64,000 bases of DNA from Chiridota heheva (lineage: Eukaryota; Echinodermata; Holothuroidea; Apodida; Chiridotidae): contig JAIGNY010001834.1 in assembly GCA_020152595.1 (NCBI GenBank), positions 342,501 through 406,500 of the forward strand. Direction: 5' to 3'. The position numbers and the translations under genes were made by a program. Position 1 is the stretch's first letter, and every line of letters begins with the position of its first letter. Positions 1 through 12,950 of this stretch are shown here, one piece after another. The notes beneath the pieces are model-generated. The model did no database searches, was not told where the DNA came from, and worked only from the letters and a program-made list of their open reading frames with translations.

Positions 1-728
1 ACATCCTTCACTGGCCTTAGTCAGTACGGGTTGACATTGGGATTGCCGTGCGAGGGTTGTTATGTAGAATATGAGGTACAATTTCTGGTTGTTTTTTTTA
101 ATTAATGATTGAAGAAAAAAAAAAATGTACTTTTTGGATAATTTTATATCAATTAGTCTAAATAATACACTTTTCCAAAAAACGTTTCCTAAATATTTAC
201 CTATTTAGGCCTGACACCTTGACGGGATAAAGTCCTCTGAGTCTGAGATTCATATTTTGCAAATAAGTTCTAGAATGTTCCACTAAACTGCAAGTTAGGG
301 TTTTGCTGACATTTTTTTGTTCATTAAATAGTTTTGGTAAAAAAACCTGTGTGCGAAAACAAATAAATAAAACATCAAAAATGTTTAGATTATATAATTG
401 TACTTTATAAGTACAGTATTATCTTAATTTTTTCCTCAAATAATCTAAAAACATATTACCCACGCTTAAATGTTATGGTCCCGATAGCAGTGTTTTGAGC
501 TTTGACCATACTTTAGAGAGCTCGTCAGATGATTTTTTTTTGGAAAGAAAAGTAGTCCGAAATTTTTTATATAAAAATAACCAAAATTACCTTAAAAACA
601 GTTTTTGAAGACATGGATGGGCTTTTAACATTGATTCTAATCATTGTGGGTGAATAAAAAAAGGTAAAATGGTTTCGTTTTCATAAAGATCTAAAAGCTG
701 AGATTTTCCTATACTTTTGACACCACGC
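1..728. other. AT-rich intergenic sequence
   Basis: No open frame with recognisable content. Homopolymer A and T runs are common. Nothing else seen. Confidence 0.5.
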
Positions 729-1694
729 TTAACCCTTACTCTACCACGGGGCGATAATATCGCCGTTTTGACACTAATTTTTTCTAAAAATAAAATAAGG
801 ACCTTACCAACATTCTATAGAAGTGCAAATAGTTTCATTGCAAAGATCTCAGGAAGATCTTGCAGTAAAAAAATTTGATGGGTGGGGGGGGGGGGGGTCT
901 TTACTCACATTTTTTCGGCAAATTTTGTCCAAACATTTAGAAATTTACCTTTTTGTTAAAAATGTCCCGAAAAATGCATATTTTTGAAAAATTTGCAAAA
1001 ATTGCTTAGAAAATAAATTTAGATATTTTCTTTTTATTTGTACTATATAGACACAAGTCATATTATCCAAATCTAATCACATTTTGCTCATACCTGGTCA
1101 TTATTCTAAAATTATTTCTAAAATATGTAAGATTTTGTGATTTTTTGTAATTTTTTGACACTTGTTAAAAAATTGTGTGATCCACTCCTATACCGTAATG
1201 AAAAGTTTCAAACACCATTCTGTAGTGTAAACAATGTGCTTTCACATGGATTGCTGCAATAAAAGACATAGCCTCTGGATTGTTGCTAAAACGTTTTATA
1301 GCTACGTCACTCCAGTTTTTTGGAGATTTTTTTGACATTTACGTTGAGGTGACAGAAGAATGTGTATTCCGAATCTTGTTTGAAAGTGAAACTGAGGATT
1401 AGGAAAAGTCAGAGGGCTATCGCCAGTGATGGAGATCTTTTAGTACCTGGACCCAACCCAGAAGAGTCCTTAAGATGATCAGAACCAGGTAAAATGACCT
1501 CATTTGCATAAATTTGCATAATTCACCAGATAATTATGCAAACCAACGTAAAGTTCAAAGTCTTAGCTTTCATATAACATAAACTTATTACAGTAGAAAA
1601 TGAAGATAATTTTGTGAAAAAGCCCCCTATTCAAAAAGTTCCCTAAAATAAATAACACTTGTAATCTCAAATTCTCTTGTAGAGTAAGGGTTAA
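729..1694. mobile_element. piggyBac-like non-autonomous element, 958 bp, TTAA target sites
   Basis: TTAA at 729-732 and 1691-1694 flank inverted termini CCCTTACTCTAC (left) and GTAGAGTAAGGG (right). TTAA duplication with CCCT termini is the piggyBac superfamily hallmark. Just inside the left end lies the palindrome GGCGATAATATCGCC, shared with two short elements at 21.5-21.8 kb. The interior is AT-rich with a G run at about 883-897 and a short acidic reading stretch near 1345-1400 ending at a stop. No transposase is visible. Confidence 0.8.
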
Positions 1695-2707
1695 AACAGT
1701 ACAGGAGGGTATAGGATGTTATTCCCTCGCATGGTCAGCCATCACCAACGGCAGTCATATTAACACGGCTGGCATTAGTCTGTCGGTACTACAGGGAGTA
1801 GGCCTACAGTATGTGTATTAGTTCCAGGGGAAAATGTTTTTTCTTATTTCATAATTCCTTAATTGTCTGATATTTTTAGTTTTTAGGATCGCAGAATAAT
1901 TTGTAATTCCTTTTTCCATGTACAAATTTTGTATATTTGTGAAGTTATAGATGATTGAAAATGCAGGTTTCCACTTAGTCAGGTCAAATCTAGGTCGAAA
2001 TGTGACATTTAATTACGTGTATTTTCTAATATTTGAACTAGTGTAAAAATTTAAATGTATAATTCATGTTGGTAAAGTTTGCTTTTTGTGGGAGAATGTT
2101 GCCTATTCTGCTAGATAGGCAAGTTTGTCCATATTCTGAATTACCAAATAAAAATGCAGGCCTTTTAAAAAATGCATTTTATGGCAACAATTATGCATAT
2201 CATTAAAATTTGAAGGACCATAAGTTAAGATTTCTTCAACCAATTTCACTCATTTTTGTTTGGTTTTGAGTTTCTTTTGAAGAGCTCTTTCCAACCATGT
2301 ACCTTTTAAATTCATTTCAAAAACTTCATTTTTTTATTTCAGTGGCAACCTTATTTTAAGTCAGGTTGTTGACACTAGCCTACAGTGTAGTACACAGTAA
2401 CGTACAGTAGTGTTAAGCCTAACGTTACACACACTCCGCTAAGCTGGCTACCTTAGGCCCTAACATTATTGCTTGAAAGAGAATTTATACACTGTAATGC
2501 AGACTCGCCTCAAAAGTATCACAAGAATTTGCATTCCTGACATAAAAAGCAAGAAAAGCACTTCAAATATTTGTATCTGGCATGAAAGAAAAGTTGATAC
2601 AGAAAAGTTTGAATAGGCCTAAGTTAGGCTGAGTAAGTAGGCTGTTGTATGGTGCTTAAAAAAAAAGCCATAAGCACATTATGTAGTATACGAAATCAAG
2701 GATAAAT
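1695..2707. other. AT-rich intergenic sequence
   Basis: No gene or clear repeat structure. Short words such as CTAACGTTA recur around 2410-2460. Confidence 0.4.
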
Positions 2708-3298
2708 GCTTAAACAAGTACAACAGCTTAAGTACTTGGGCTATACACCTAACATCAGATAGTCGGTGCATTAACAAAGTTAGAAAACGCATTGCAATTG
2801 CCAAAGACATGTTTACAAAAATGAATCCAATTCTGAAGAACAGAAATATTGGAATGGAACCGAAAGTCCGTTTCTTAAAGGCATATGTATGGTCTAGTCT
2901 TCTCTATGGCTGTAAATGCTCGACAATTCGAGAAAAGATTAGAAGCTACGGAAATGTGGTTTATTAGGAGAATGTTGAAAATATCTTGGACAGAAAGGAA
3001 AACAAATGATGATGTCTTGATAGCTTCAGGCATGAACAGGCCCCTACTCAATGCCATTAGAAGGAGACAGATGGAATTTTTTGGGCATGTTTATGTTGGA
3101 AATTGAAGGCAAAAAAATCAGAAGAATGCAGCGACTTAAATATGTCCAAAGCTTAAACAACTGGGCAACCAAAAACAGCCTAAGTAACAATAAATTTATG
3201 CATTTTGCTCTAAACAGAAGTGACTGGAGGGCTAGGATTGCCAATGTCTTTTCCAGACTCGGCACCTGGAAAGACAGAGAGAGAAGTACAGTAGGCTA
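2708..3298 (+). pseudogene. Non-LTR retrotransposon fragment: C-terminal end of RT ORF
   Basis: In changing frames it reads QVQQLKYLGY, then LTSDSRCINKVRKRIAIAKD, then KVRFLKAYVWSSLLYGCK, then EATEMWFIRRMLKISWTERK, then IRRRQMEFFGHV and finally QRLKYVQSLNNWATKNSL with WRARIANVFSRLGT before a stop. This is the typical tail downstream of the RT domain in many animal LINE polyproteins (tyrosine-leucine-glycine start, R-R-M-L-(K/R)-(I/V)-S-W block, FFGHV block). At least three frameshifts interrupt it and the RT palm itself is absent, so it is a dead 5'-truncated copy. Confidence 0.8.
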
Positions 3299-3363
3299 GT
3301 AAGTTAGGCTCGTAAGTCCTAACATTAATTGATGTCTTTAAAAAACCAAAACAGACCTCTAAG

Positions 3364-3769
3364 TTGAATTGAAAAGGGGCAGGGTGATAGACTTGTTAAG
3401 GGGCACATTAATGTGCATGCGAAGCACTGCGTCTTTCGGTTATGAGTCCAGGGGCTCAATCCCATGGTGAAGAAGCTCTGGGATTTTAGCTATAATTGTT
3501 CCTCAGAATAAAACTATTCTGATTGATAAGGACCATTCATGAGCCAAACAGGACAATTACTTACTATGATATCATTTTGTGTTCTGTATCCATATAAGGT
3601 ATTTCATTTACGGGCTTAATTAAAATTATTAAGTTAAAAAAAAAATGTTTTTATCATGAGGGGCAGGGCTGACCCCAGGGGGGCAGGACAGACCCCAGGG
3701 GGGCAGGGCGGGCCCACGGAGGGGCAGGGCGGGTCACCCCTGTAAAACAGCAAAGCTAGGGGTCTGCAA
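3364..3769. repeat. Dispersed repeat R1, copy 1
   Basis: About 400 bp shared in the same orientation with 63352-63753. Shared landmarks are GACTTGTTAAGGGGCAC, AGCTCTGG, TTTTAGCTAT, GGACAATTACTTACTATG and a terminal G-rich part with CCACCCCTGTGAAACAGC-like sequence. The end holds about three copies of a GGGGCAGG..GACCCCAGG unit (3659-3735). No coding content seen. Probably an unclassified TE. Confidence 0.7.
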
Positions 3770-4030
3770 AAGACTGATGGTGTCCTCATAATTAATCTGC
3801 ATTATAGTGGAAAGGTTGTTATGTCGAAGATTTACATCAGAATTTTTGAAATTGTAGCTATATACACCAGTTTTGTTCATACCATCAATGCCTAATTTTA
3901 ATGTATTTTTTTACAAATATGAAAAGTAGACTAAATATAGTCAAACTGGCTTAGCTCCACACCGAAGATCTTTGGCATAACATACATTCCAGACTAGAAT
4001 CTGCATTTAATTTTCAGTCATGATTTAGTA

Positions 4031-4989
4031 GATACATGCAGGGTTCTAGCTAGACAAGTTTGAGTGCTGGGTTCCAGTGATAATCCAAGGTGACAACCTA
4101 GACCCCCCTCCCATGAAGAACTGTTCAAATTTAGTCCACTTCTATTGACAATTTGTCAATAAAAAAAGTTTTTGTTTTTAATCGGAATGGTAGAAGGATT
4201 TACAAAATATTTTTTATGTACAATGGATATTCAAAATACAATGGATATTCAACTGTCAAAGTGCCCTTCCCCCCCCTCTTCCCCCAAAAAAGTACAAAGA
4301 TATGCCAGAAAGTCTTCTCTCAATTCCCATTGTTATTTATCTTGCCCAAATGTTTTACCGCTTTTATTTTCTTCCCAGTATCGTTTGACGAAAGCCAAGC
4401 GGCACATGTCCCTATAAACTACGCAACAACTTTTATCGATATAAAATCCCCTACAAATCAAAAGAATATCGATCAGTACGTTAAAATGTTAAGTCCATAT
4501 GGGGTTTATAACAAATGTGATTGGTTACTTACATTTGGACAGGCCTATAAGCACGCCTTGGGCCTTTGGGGGTGTAATTTTTACTTTGTTAAAGTTTGTT
4601 TGTATGGCAAGTGACGGACTTGGCAAGCTGCCAGCAGTGATTCACAAGGATTAGAACTTGAACTGTGTGCATGTACGTATTTTATGCAAAGAGCTTCGTG
4701 TATGGGTGATTTTATGATAATATGTACGTTCAATTGCATTAAATTCCTATAGTTCAGTTGTTTTGATTGGAATTTAATGTGCGTTTATGTTATGTGTGTA
4801 AATCAGCAGATGGCATAAATAGAGCGAGATTAAAAGGAGATCTGTTTAAACACTTAATCATTTAACCGAATTGACTTTTTAAGTGCTGGGCGGAAGAGTG
4901 AATCTTAGAGCCGAGTGTTGGGCGGGAATTGCGAGTCCTGGGCGGGCCCGCCCAGCGCCGCCCACCGTAGCTAGAACCCTGGATACATG
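4031..4989. mobile_element. hAT-like non-autonomous element with perfect 8-bp target duplication
   Basis: The element spans 4039-4981 (943 bp), starts CAGGGTTCTAGCTA and ends TAGCTAGAACCCTG, a 14-bp perfect inverted terminus. It is flanked by GATACATG at 4031-4038 and again at 4982-4989. An 8-bp duplication with CAGGG-type ends fits hAT. The right subterminal region is GC-rich with repeated GGGCGG words (4886-4965). An internal ORF (4153-4614) is not a recognisable transposase. Confidence 0.88.
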
Positions 4990-6029
4990 CAGATCAGCCT
5001 TATCTGATTTATATAAGGGAAAATGTCAAGTTAAGCATGTTTTTATGGGAACATCAGAATTAAGTTGAAGAAAACATAAAGTGTGACATAATCCTTATTT
5101 CATGTGATAGAATTAAAATTAACAATTTTTTTTGACCCAAGTTTCATACCCCCTAAAGCACTCAAATGTGTTAAAAAATTTCATAATTATTAAAAACTTT
5201 AATTCTACTAATAAATCGTACTATGGGAGCCGCCATTTTGATATTAAAACATGCAGATTATGATGTCATCAGCCCGCAGGTTGTTGGTATGCTTTGTATT
5301 TCTTTATAATCTACCTTAAGATTTCTACTGTAGGTTATGAGAAAAAAAATCTTATGTCAAGGGTCAAGGAATTTTTTGTGTACACATGAAATTAACAAAA
5401 CATTCTGTTAAAACTTTGTGTCACATCATTTACAAAAAAAAATAAAAAATCTTTCACATTTATAAAGAAATGCATTAAATTCTTGATGTCCCTATCAAGT
5501 AAAATATGTCATCATGCACAATATTTCAATACAGAATTGAACAAAATTGAAGCTTCCATGTGTCAACTTTAAACATAAATAACTTGAGATAGAAATAAGA
5601 TATTCACATGCTGTTTGATATAGTTGGTTAAGATTTGTATCCTTTATCATATGAAATAATGATTGTATCAGACTTCATGTCTCATTTAATGGTTAATGTT
5701 TTTTTGTCTATATCAATTATCAGGTGGTAATGGGGTTGGAGCTGTGGTGTAATAGAGTTAAAGTGAAGGTTATAGTTACATGTATGTAAGGTTGGAATGA
5801 TGGGTTGGTTTTAGAGTATACTGTACATAGTTGTTAGACGAGACCTAGAGGGCACTGGCAAAATGTGGGTTGGTAGTGTGGCAGGTGAATGGAGGATGGT
5901 ACAGTAGGTGAATGGAGGATAGGTGAATAGGGATGGTATACTGTAGTAGTGCATGTCAGGTTGATAGCTCTTGGTTAGGGAATGGAGTTAGAGGAAGGAA
6001 TGTTGGGTAGAAGATGGCAATATGTTTGG
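4990..6029. other. AT-rich intergenic sequence
   Basis: No gene. A short tandem of GTGAATGGAGGAT words lies at 5885-5930. Otherwise nothing seen. Confidence 0.4.
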
Positions 6030-6240
6030 TAGATCATGAGGGTGGTATGGCATGGGGGACAGGATGGGATAAAATGTTGCACAGGGTGGGATGGCATGTG
6101 GGACAGGGTGGGATGGCATGTGGGAAGGCGTGTGGGACAGGGAGGCATGGCATGTGGGACAAGAGTGGCATGGCATGTGGGACAGAGTGGCATGGCACAT
6201 GGAACAGATGGTGGATGGCATGTGGGCTAGAAGGTGGAAG
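6030..6240. repeat. G-rich minisatellite (GGCATGTGGGACAG units)
   Basis: Tandem imperfect units containing GGGATGGCATGTGGGACAG. The same unit type forms the much longer array at 46393-47340. Because units lack stops in several frames, spurious ORFs appear on both strands. Confidence 0.85.
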
Positions 6241-6640
6241 GTACAGGAATTTGTATCATTTGCGATATCTGGTCATTTTAACATTATGTTATAGTGGGAA
6301 ATTTATAGGACTTTCTGTGTGAGACCAATTGCTGTGGGACGGCATCAATACAATCTTTTCTAGGAAATGCTTGATGTGTTCACAAACACTTCGATGGCAT
6401 ACTGTACAGTACAGTACCTGTACAATATAACATTTTATGTGTGAACTTTAATGTAGGCAATGAAGAAAATATATTTGCTATCGTATGGACACCACAGTCA
6501 TCATTATTTCTTTGCCTTGGCCCTCTGTAAAATGAATTGAACAGTGACATCTGCTTTGCCTCAATTGGGCACTTGCATCTTTAGACAATTCTTCAAGCAT
6601 TTGTGGGTTTGCAACATATCCATAATTTGAGATTGATGAT

Positions 6641-8440
6641 AAATAACAATAGTAGAAATAATAATAACACCAATAACAACAAAAAATAATTGTAATGTAT
6701 TTATATACAGTTGCACAATATTACTAAGATTTACCAATGCGCTTCACATTATATGCATTATATACCAAACAACATTAAAAGATTATAATCAAATATAGCA
6801 AAAATATTTTTTAATGACAAAAATGCTAAGAAAATGAGTATCAAATTTAAAAGAACAAATTAATATGTGAAATTAAAATACATATTACACAAATAAAAAG
6901 GTACATTATAAAATGCTTACAAAATGATAAAGGGCAAAGGGCAAGGATTTAAAATAAAACAAGCAAAAGCAAGATACAAGATGATATAAAAGATTTAAAA
7001 AACTATTATGGTATAAAAAGCCATGGTAAAAAGATTGGTCTTAAGCTGAGATTTAAAAGAATTTAAAGTATTGGCAAACTTTATGTGATTTGGCAGATGG
7101 TTGATTAAAACAGGAGCAACATAAGAAAATAGAAATGGCACCTTACGTAGCAAGATTGAAGCAAGACTGCTGTAATCAAATGAAATGGCACCTTACGTAG
7201 CAAGATTGAAGCAAGACTGATGTAATCAAATGAATTGGCACCTTACGTAGCAAGATTGAAGCAAGACTGATGTAATCAAATGAATTGGCACCTTACGTAG
7301 CAAGATTGAAGCAAAACTGATGTAATCAAATGAAATGGCACCTTACGTAGCAAGATTGAAGCAAGACTGATGTAATCAAATGAATTGGCACCTTACGTAG
7401 CAAGATTGAAGCAAGACTGATGTAATCAAATGAAATGGCACCTTACGTAGCAAGATTGAAGCAAGACTGATGTAATCAAATGAAATGGCACCTTACGTAG
7501 CAAGATTGAAGCAAGACTGATGTAATCAAATGAATTGGCACCTTACGTAGCAAGATTGAAGCAAGACTGATGTAATCAAATGAATTGGCACCTTACGTAG
7601 CAAGATTGAAGCAAGACTGATGTAATCAAATGAATTGGCACCTTACGTAGCAAGATTGAAGCAAGACTGATGTAATCAAATGAAATGGCACCTTACGTAG
7701 CAAGATTGAAGCAAGACTGATGTAATCAAATGAAATGGCACCTTACGAGCAAGATTGAAGCAAGACTGATGTAATCAAATGAAATGGCACCTTACGTAGC
7801 AAGATTGAAGCAAGACTGATGTAATCAAATGAAATGGCACCTACGTAGCAAGATTGAAGCAAGACTGATGTAATCAAATGAATTGGCACCTTACGTAGCA
7901 AGATTGAAGCAAGACTGATGTAATCAAATGAATTGGCACCTTACGAGCAAGATTGAAGCAAGACTGATGTAATCAAATGAATTGGCACCTTACGTAGCAA
8001 GATTGAAGCAAGACTGATGTAATCAAATGAATTGGCACCTTACGTAGCAAGATTGAAGCAAGACTGATGTAATCAAATGAATTGGCACCTTACGAGCAAG
8101 ATTGAAGCAAGACTGATGTAATCAAATGAATTGGCACCTTACGTAGCAAGATTGAAGCAAGACTGATGTAATCAAATGAATTGGCACCTTACGTAGCAAG
8201 ATTGAAGCAAGACTGATGTAATCAAATGAATTGGCACCTTACGTAGCAAGATTGAAGCAAGACTGATGTAGTAAAATTTGATTGCATGATTGCAAATTTT
8301 GAGTATGTATTTGTTTTGTAATTTTTTCATTGAGGTACTGTAGATACTGTAGGAGCGACTTTATAGTATGATTTGAAAGCTGATATTAAAACCTTGAATT
8401 GAATTCTATACGAACTGGAAGCCAGTGCAAATAAGTTCCG
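6641..8440 (-). mobile_element. CR1/L2-like LINE 3' end, interrupted by a 50-bp minisatellite
   Basis: On the minus strand, 8440 down to about 8280 reads YRIQFKVLISAFK followed by KVAPT, the pattern LHWLPVxYRIxFK...LAP found near the C-terminus of CR1-like ORF2. After the array (8271-7131) the frame continues LRKVPFLFSYVAPVL, NHLPNHIKFANTLNSFKSQL and KTNLF, the standard CR1-type final block (W-N-x-L-P...F-K..L-K-T-x-L-F). Below about 7010 an AT-rich 3' UTR-like region ends in simple A/T-rich sequence near 6645. Stop codons and the array make it inactive. Confidence 0.75.
7131..8271. repeat. 50-bp minisatellite, about 23 copies
   Basis: The near-perfect unit is 50 bp and contains GGCACCTTACGTAGCAAG and GCAAGACTGATGTAATC. 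Copies differ mainly at one A/T position (GAAATGG or GAATTGG) and by small deletions (CTTACGAGC lacking GT; CCTACG lacking a T). The array lies exactly within the 3' coding part of a minus-strand LINE, and its unit derives from that LINE sequence. Confidence 0.95.
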
Positions 8441-9055
8441 TGGTCAAGCAAATCTCATCTTATATGAACAAGGACTTCAAAAGAAACAAAACAGTAAAGA
8501 AACTATTCAAAAATCTTATTCCATTAAGGAGATATCAAAGTTAAAGTTTGGTATCATTTGTGTAGAAGCAACTGAAATCAGACTAGTTGTGATGTCATAG
8601 CCTCAGATTCCTCAAAGTTATGTATTCTGTCATAATTTGTCCTGCGATTTTAAGGCTTAAAAACCATGGAATATGTCAGAAAAGTAATAAAACTGAATCT
8701 AGGAAGGGTATTTATATTGTACCATCTGAAGAAAGTTCTAGGAAGGGTATTTATATTGTACCATCTGAAGAAAGTTCGAGGAAAAATGATTTAAATAGTA
8801 AAAAATTAAAATAAACTTTCTTTAAAATACATTAACAATTGCTAAGAATGTGAGGATGAGGGCACCATAGTAGACTTACTACACCAGTCATTTCTACACA
8901 AGTAACACAGAGCTTTAAACTTGAATATCTCCTTAATGGAATTAGATATTTGAATGCTTTCTTCACCATTTTGATGGACTTTTGAGGACTTTGAAGTCCT
9001 TTTTAGTGTAAGATGGACATGCTTGACCACTGAACTTATCCTTTAAAACTGGAGT
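8437..9055. mobile_element. Fold-back element family, copy A
   Basis: The left part has CAAAAGAAACAAAACAG, CTTATTCCATTAAGGAGATA and CTGAAATCAGACTAGTTGTG. The right part carries the inverted equivalents (ATCTCCTTAATGGAATTAGA, GCTTTCTTCACCATTTTG, TGCTTGACCACTGAAC), so the transcript would fold into a long imperfect hairpin. A 39-bp unit (AGGAAGGGTATTTATATTG...) is tandemly duplicated at 8700-8777. Related copies lie at 16598-17300, 51256-52493, 57310-58125 and 62145-62405. Confidence 0.75.
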
Positions 9056-9957
9056 GTTATGGTCATGCTTTCTGTGAAGCGTTACAAAACGAGCTGCAGT
9101 GTTCTGAATATTTTGACGATTGATTCCCCACCTTCTCTTCCTTGTTGTGTTGCCCTCACTCTGTGACTCGTATTCTGACTGAAATTGCTTGGTTTACAGT
9201 AGATCTAATTTCAGCTTTCCATTTTACGCTAAAGTAGATAATATTTAACCTCTTTCTTGATGTCTTTCTAAAACGGAAGGCTGTGTAGAAAAACCATTTG
9301 GTTTGCCATTTTGCTTTTCCATGGGGTGCAGATTTGGGTAGCGATTTTTCACCAAAGTAGTGTACCTGTACCTACTGTACATGTACACTGTGGTGATCCT
9401 GTAGCATCCCTATGCATGGAGAACTCCATGCCCTATGCAAACTACATTATATTTATACTAGTGTTCACTCAGTTAAAAAGAACCAGGCATAGTGTAGCCC
9501 ATATTTGCCCAAGAATACAGACCTGCTATGGTTCAGTGAATTTCACTTGTGATTTTACTGTATGTGCCAGAATGGAGGAAATTGCTGGTTGAGTTGTGGT
9601 CTGCACATGTGCAGGGTTGTTGCTATTAAAAAGCACATGACATCATATTTCATGTGACTCTTATTTGATCATTTGATAGAGAACTATTCCAACATTTGTG
9701 GGGGTTGGAATAGCAGGAATTGGAGAAAAAGCAAATATAGTGCTCGTTCTCATCAGTTCATGTTCTTGCTTGTAAAAATTGGTGAACTTGTGATGAAGTC
9801 ACTCCCAGAACGAAATTTCTTACAACACTTTCACATCACACACAACATACTATAGGGTTGTTGTGTGTGCTCCTTGAAATTGACGTAATTACACTACTGT
9901 AGGAGTAGAATGATATTTTAACAATACATTGCTTACCAAGCTGTTATTATTTTCTTA
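9056..9957. other. Intergenic sequence, nothing recognised
   Basis: Short ORFs at 9311-9592 and 9673-9855 have no recognisable motifs. Confidence 0.4.
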
Positions 9958-10362
9958 ACATTAAGAATTTTTGGCCCTTAGACCCCTCCAACCCACATCC
10001 CTGATTTTCTCAAAATCAGGGGTAATTCACACCATTTAACCCGAGAGACTCTTCCGATTCATTGACTAGCATCCAGCTATTGTTACACCATACAAATACA
10101 GGGGTAATGTATACCTTCTTAACTGACAACATCTTCATAGTCTATTCACAGTTCACTTATTAGCAACCAGCTACTGTTACACTGTACACAATAGGTCATT
10201 CATCTTGGGGTCAAGCCACATAGCTGCTGTTCAATGATGCGAACCAGATTAGTCCTTGGCGGAGCCTAAATAAAAATATACATTATATGCTTTGGAGGAC
10301 TTTGTGCAAAACCCATGAGTGATTGATGGACAATTCCTTGTAAGGATGGTTATTTCAACATG
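9958..10362. repeat. Dispersed repeat R3, copy 1
   Basis: About 400 bp in direct orientation with 58879-59283. Both begin CATTAAGAATTTTTGGCCCT and share GACTAGCATCCAGCTATTGT, TTAACTGACAACATCTTCAT and ATTAGTCCTTGGC. No coding potential or clear termini seen. Confidence 0.8.
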
Positions 10363-12295
10363 AATATATATTTAGATGAGTCATCTCTTCAAGTTTCATG
10401 AAAATATATCATCATTTTTCAAAATGCCATAATGATGTAGGCCTAGTCGTAACTAAGTGTTGCAAAGCTCTTGTCTAACGTTAGGCCTAAAACTGAAACT
10501 TGCAATTTAAGTTTATAAAGTCAAACATGACAACATTGAATATTTTTCTTAATTTGACATTTCATGCTATAATATCATAAAGTCTATGCATTAATGTCAT
10601 AGAATTAAAATGTAGCAAAAATTATCATGATGTCTAAGTTAGAAATCATAGGTTGAAACCAAATGACGTTCCAAATTTTCCCTGCTTGGCAGCAGCGTAA
10701 CATAGTAATTTCTAATACGAACCTAATGTTGAATTACCCATTGACTTAGTATATTAATTTGTTCCAAAATGAAATTTGTAAGTCTCAAATTTTAACGGAC
10801 TTTTAAAGTTTTGACTCAACCTGTAAATATTGCAACCATTATCATTTACTGTATATTAACAACATTTATTTACATCAAAAAGGACCTGATATATCCTCTG
10901 AATAAAAGAAATCGCAACACGAAGGAGAAACTTTACTTATGTAATTTGCACTGTGTTTGTATGTTGTATCATTCTGGGAGTGACGTCACATGTCGCCCCG
11001 CAGTTTTCAATTCTTGCATTGTCGAGCATCGATTCCTTGATTTTTTTTTTGTGCAAATGGTTTCTTTTCAGGACTTTTGATTGGATGTTATGGTATTGAT
11101 AAATGAACTATGCAAAACTGTTTTCAAGCTCAATTGTTATTTTTTGGTGTCATGCCCTCTTTAAAGGTGTATGGATAGATATAGATTTTTGAACCCTGAT
11201 AAAACAGCCCCGGGGGTGGGGGAGGGGAGAATTTCATACTAAAAGTGGTAGGGGTGTGCAGCACATCAATCGAAAACCATACCTGCAGTACTACAGATGT
11301 TTTGGTACCTACAATATGAAATTATACAATTTATATACCCGCAGTATTAAAGAAGTCAATTTTGACTTCTGCAGTATCAAGTATTTAACAAACAAAACTA
11401 TTGTAAAAATGGACCAGCAGTACGAAAGTAAGAGTAAAACAACATTTTTTGGGAACTGCACTATGCAAATGATGCAAAAAGGCACCTGTTTGGGCGGGAC
11501 ATATATTTATATAACTCAAATATGGAAGTGTTTCCCCCTCTCCTCCCACGGGAAACAGCATATAATTCTGAGCAGAACAGTCTTTCATTGGGCACAATTG
11601 CACTTAAAAGAGTTTAAGTGACTGAATGACAAATCGAAGTTTGTACAAATTTTCAGCATAGCCAAAAGTGAAGAATACAGCTTAAATGCTTCGATGTTAT
11701 TCTTTATATTGCTGTCCCAGATTTCAAATATTAAAGGTTCCCAAATTGCATTCTACTACTGTAGCTGCTAAATCTTTCTTAAGGTTATGATAATATCCAA
11801 TTTCCTTTACACTTAAGGCAACTTCCCATTCAAAACATTTGGGCGATGAACCAAATTTTAACAATAACTTTCAAAAATAAGCAATTTTCTGGTTGTCCCA
11901 TTCAGAGGACGCAAAATATTGCCCAATTTATGCTATTAAATGTTGTAAAATTGTAAATTCCTATTTTGATGTAATGCTGCTTGCATGGTTTTTAGTGTAT
12001 TTTGTTGCCTATCCGTATGTACCTTTAAAGCACTGTACCATTAACATGTTATAATTAAGCTACATGTACCTTTAGCGTTTAGCAAATTTGTGAAAGATAG
12101 TGTTTCCAAAACAACTAGTGAAAGAAGAGAAGATGCACATGTACAGAAAATAGTTTTTTTATCCTTGTTTTTATCATTGTATTTCTATTACAATGTAAGT
12201 ACTGTACTGTAGCTACAATAAAAGAAAACTATATGCATTGAGGTCTAAAGTTACTGTACACATAATATCAACACAAAGGAACACTTTTGTGGATC
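10363..12295. other. AT-rich intergenic sequence
   Basis: No gene seen. ORFs at 10811-11080 and 11256-11621 have no recognisable motifs. A short G-rich tract lies at 11210-11232. Confidence 0.4.
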
Positions 12296-12512
12296 ATGTT
12301 TTTTCTGTGGGAGGGCCTAGGGAATGGAACAAGCTACCAAGTGACATTGAAACCTCTAGTAACTTTAACATTTTCAAAAAGAAACTAGAAACTCAATTTG
12401 TTCATGTTTTTCAGTAAATTTTTTTCAGTTGTTTTTAAGTAAGTACATGGTGTATGTAAAGTGCTGCTGATTGCATGTTTGTTGTGTAGAAGTGGGTGCT
12501 ATTTAATAATGA
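12296..12512 (+). pseudogene. LINE 3'-end fragment
   Basis: The + strand reads GGPREWNKLPSDIETSSNFN and then IFKKKLETQLF before a stop, the W-N-x-L-P...F-K-x-x-L-E-x-x-L-F terminal block of CR1/L2-like ORF2. It is followed by an AT-rich 3' UTR ending in ATAATG-type sequence. It is strongly 5' truncated. Confidence 0.7.
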
Positions 12513-12950
12513 TAATTATGTAGCTACTGTATTTGGTGAACCAATCACCTACAGTAGGAGTAGTTACAGAATATCCTGCAACCCAACATGTACAGTAGAT
12601 GGGCCTTGTACAGTAGTCTGCTGTCTTATGGACAGGTAGATGCAACATGGATGTAACTAAATGAATTAATGGATAGCTAAATGGATTTAAAATTTAATAC
12701 AAAATATGAAGAACACAAAAATTCTTCAGAATCGGTTAAAAATGGGTGATTTTACAGCTTTTTTTATAATTTTTATGCAATTATGTAAATTTTTGTGTTA
12801 CTCTTGTGATGCAAATCCATTGGTCTTTTTTTAAACCTGCCATTTTTTTGCAAAATGTCCATTTTCACGTACTGTACATGTTGATATGATAGAGGACTAT
12901 TAAAGAAACAAATGGATGAAAACAACATGTTTAGATCTTACAGTCTGGAA
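12513..12950. other. Intergenic sequence, nothing recognised
   Basis: AT-rich sequence without features apart from recurrent TACAGTA words. Confidence 0.35.

Noticed and set aside
4153..4614. 153-codon ORF on the + strand
   Set aside because: It lies inside a hAT-like element with a perfect target duplication, has no ATG-context or motif support, and does not resemble a hAT transposase.
7131..8271. CRISPR-like array of regular repeats
   Set aside because: The units are contiguous with no unique spacers, and the context is an animal LINE.
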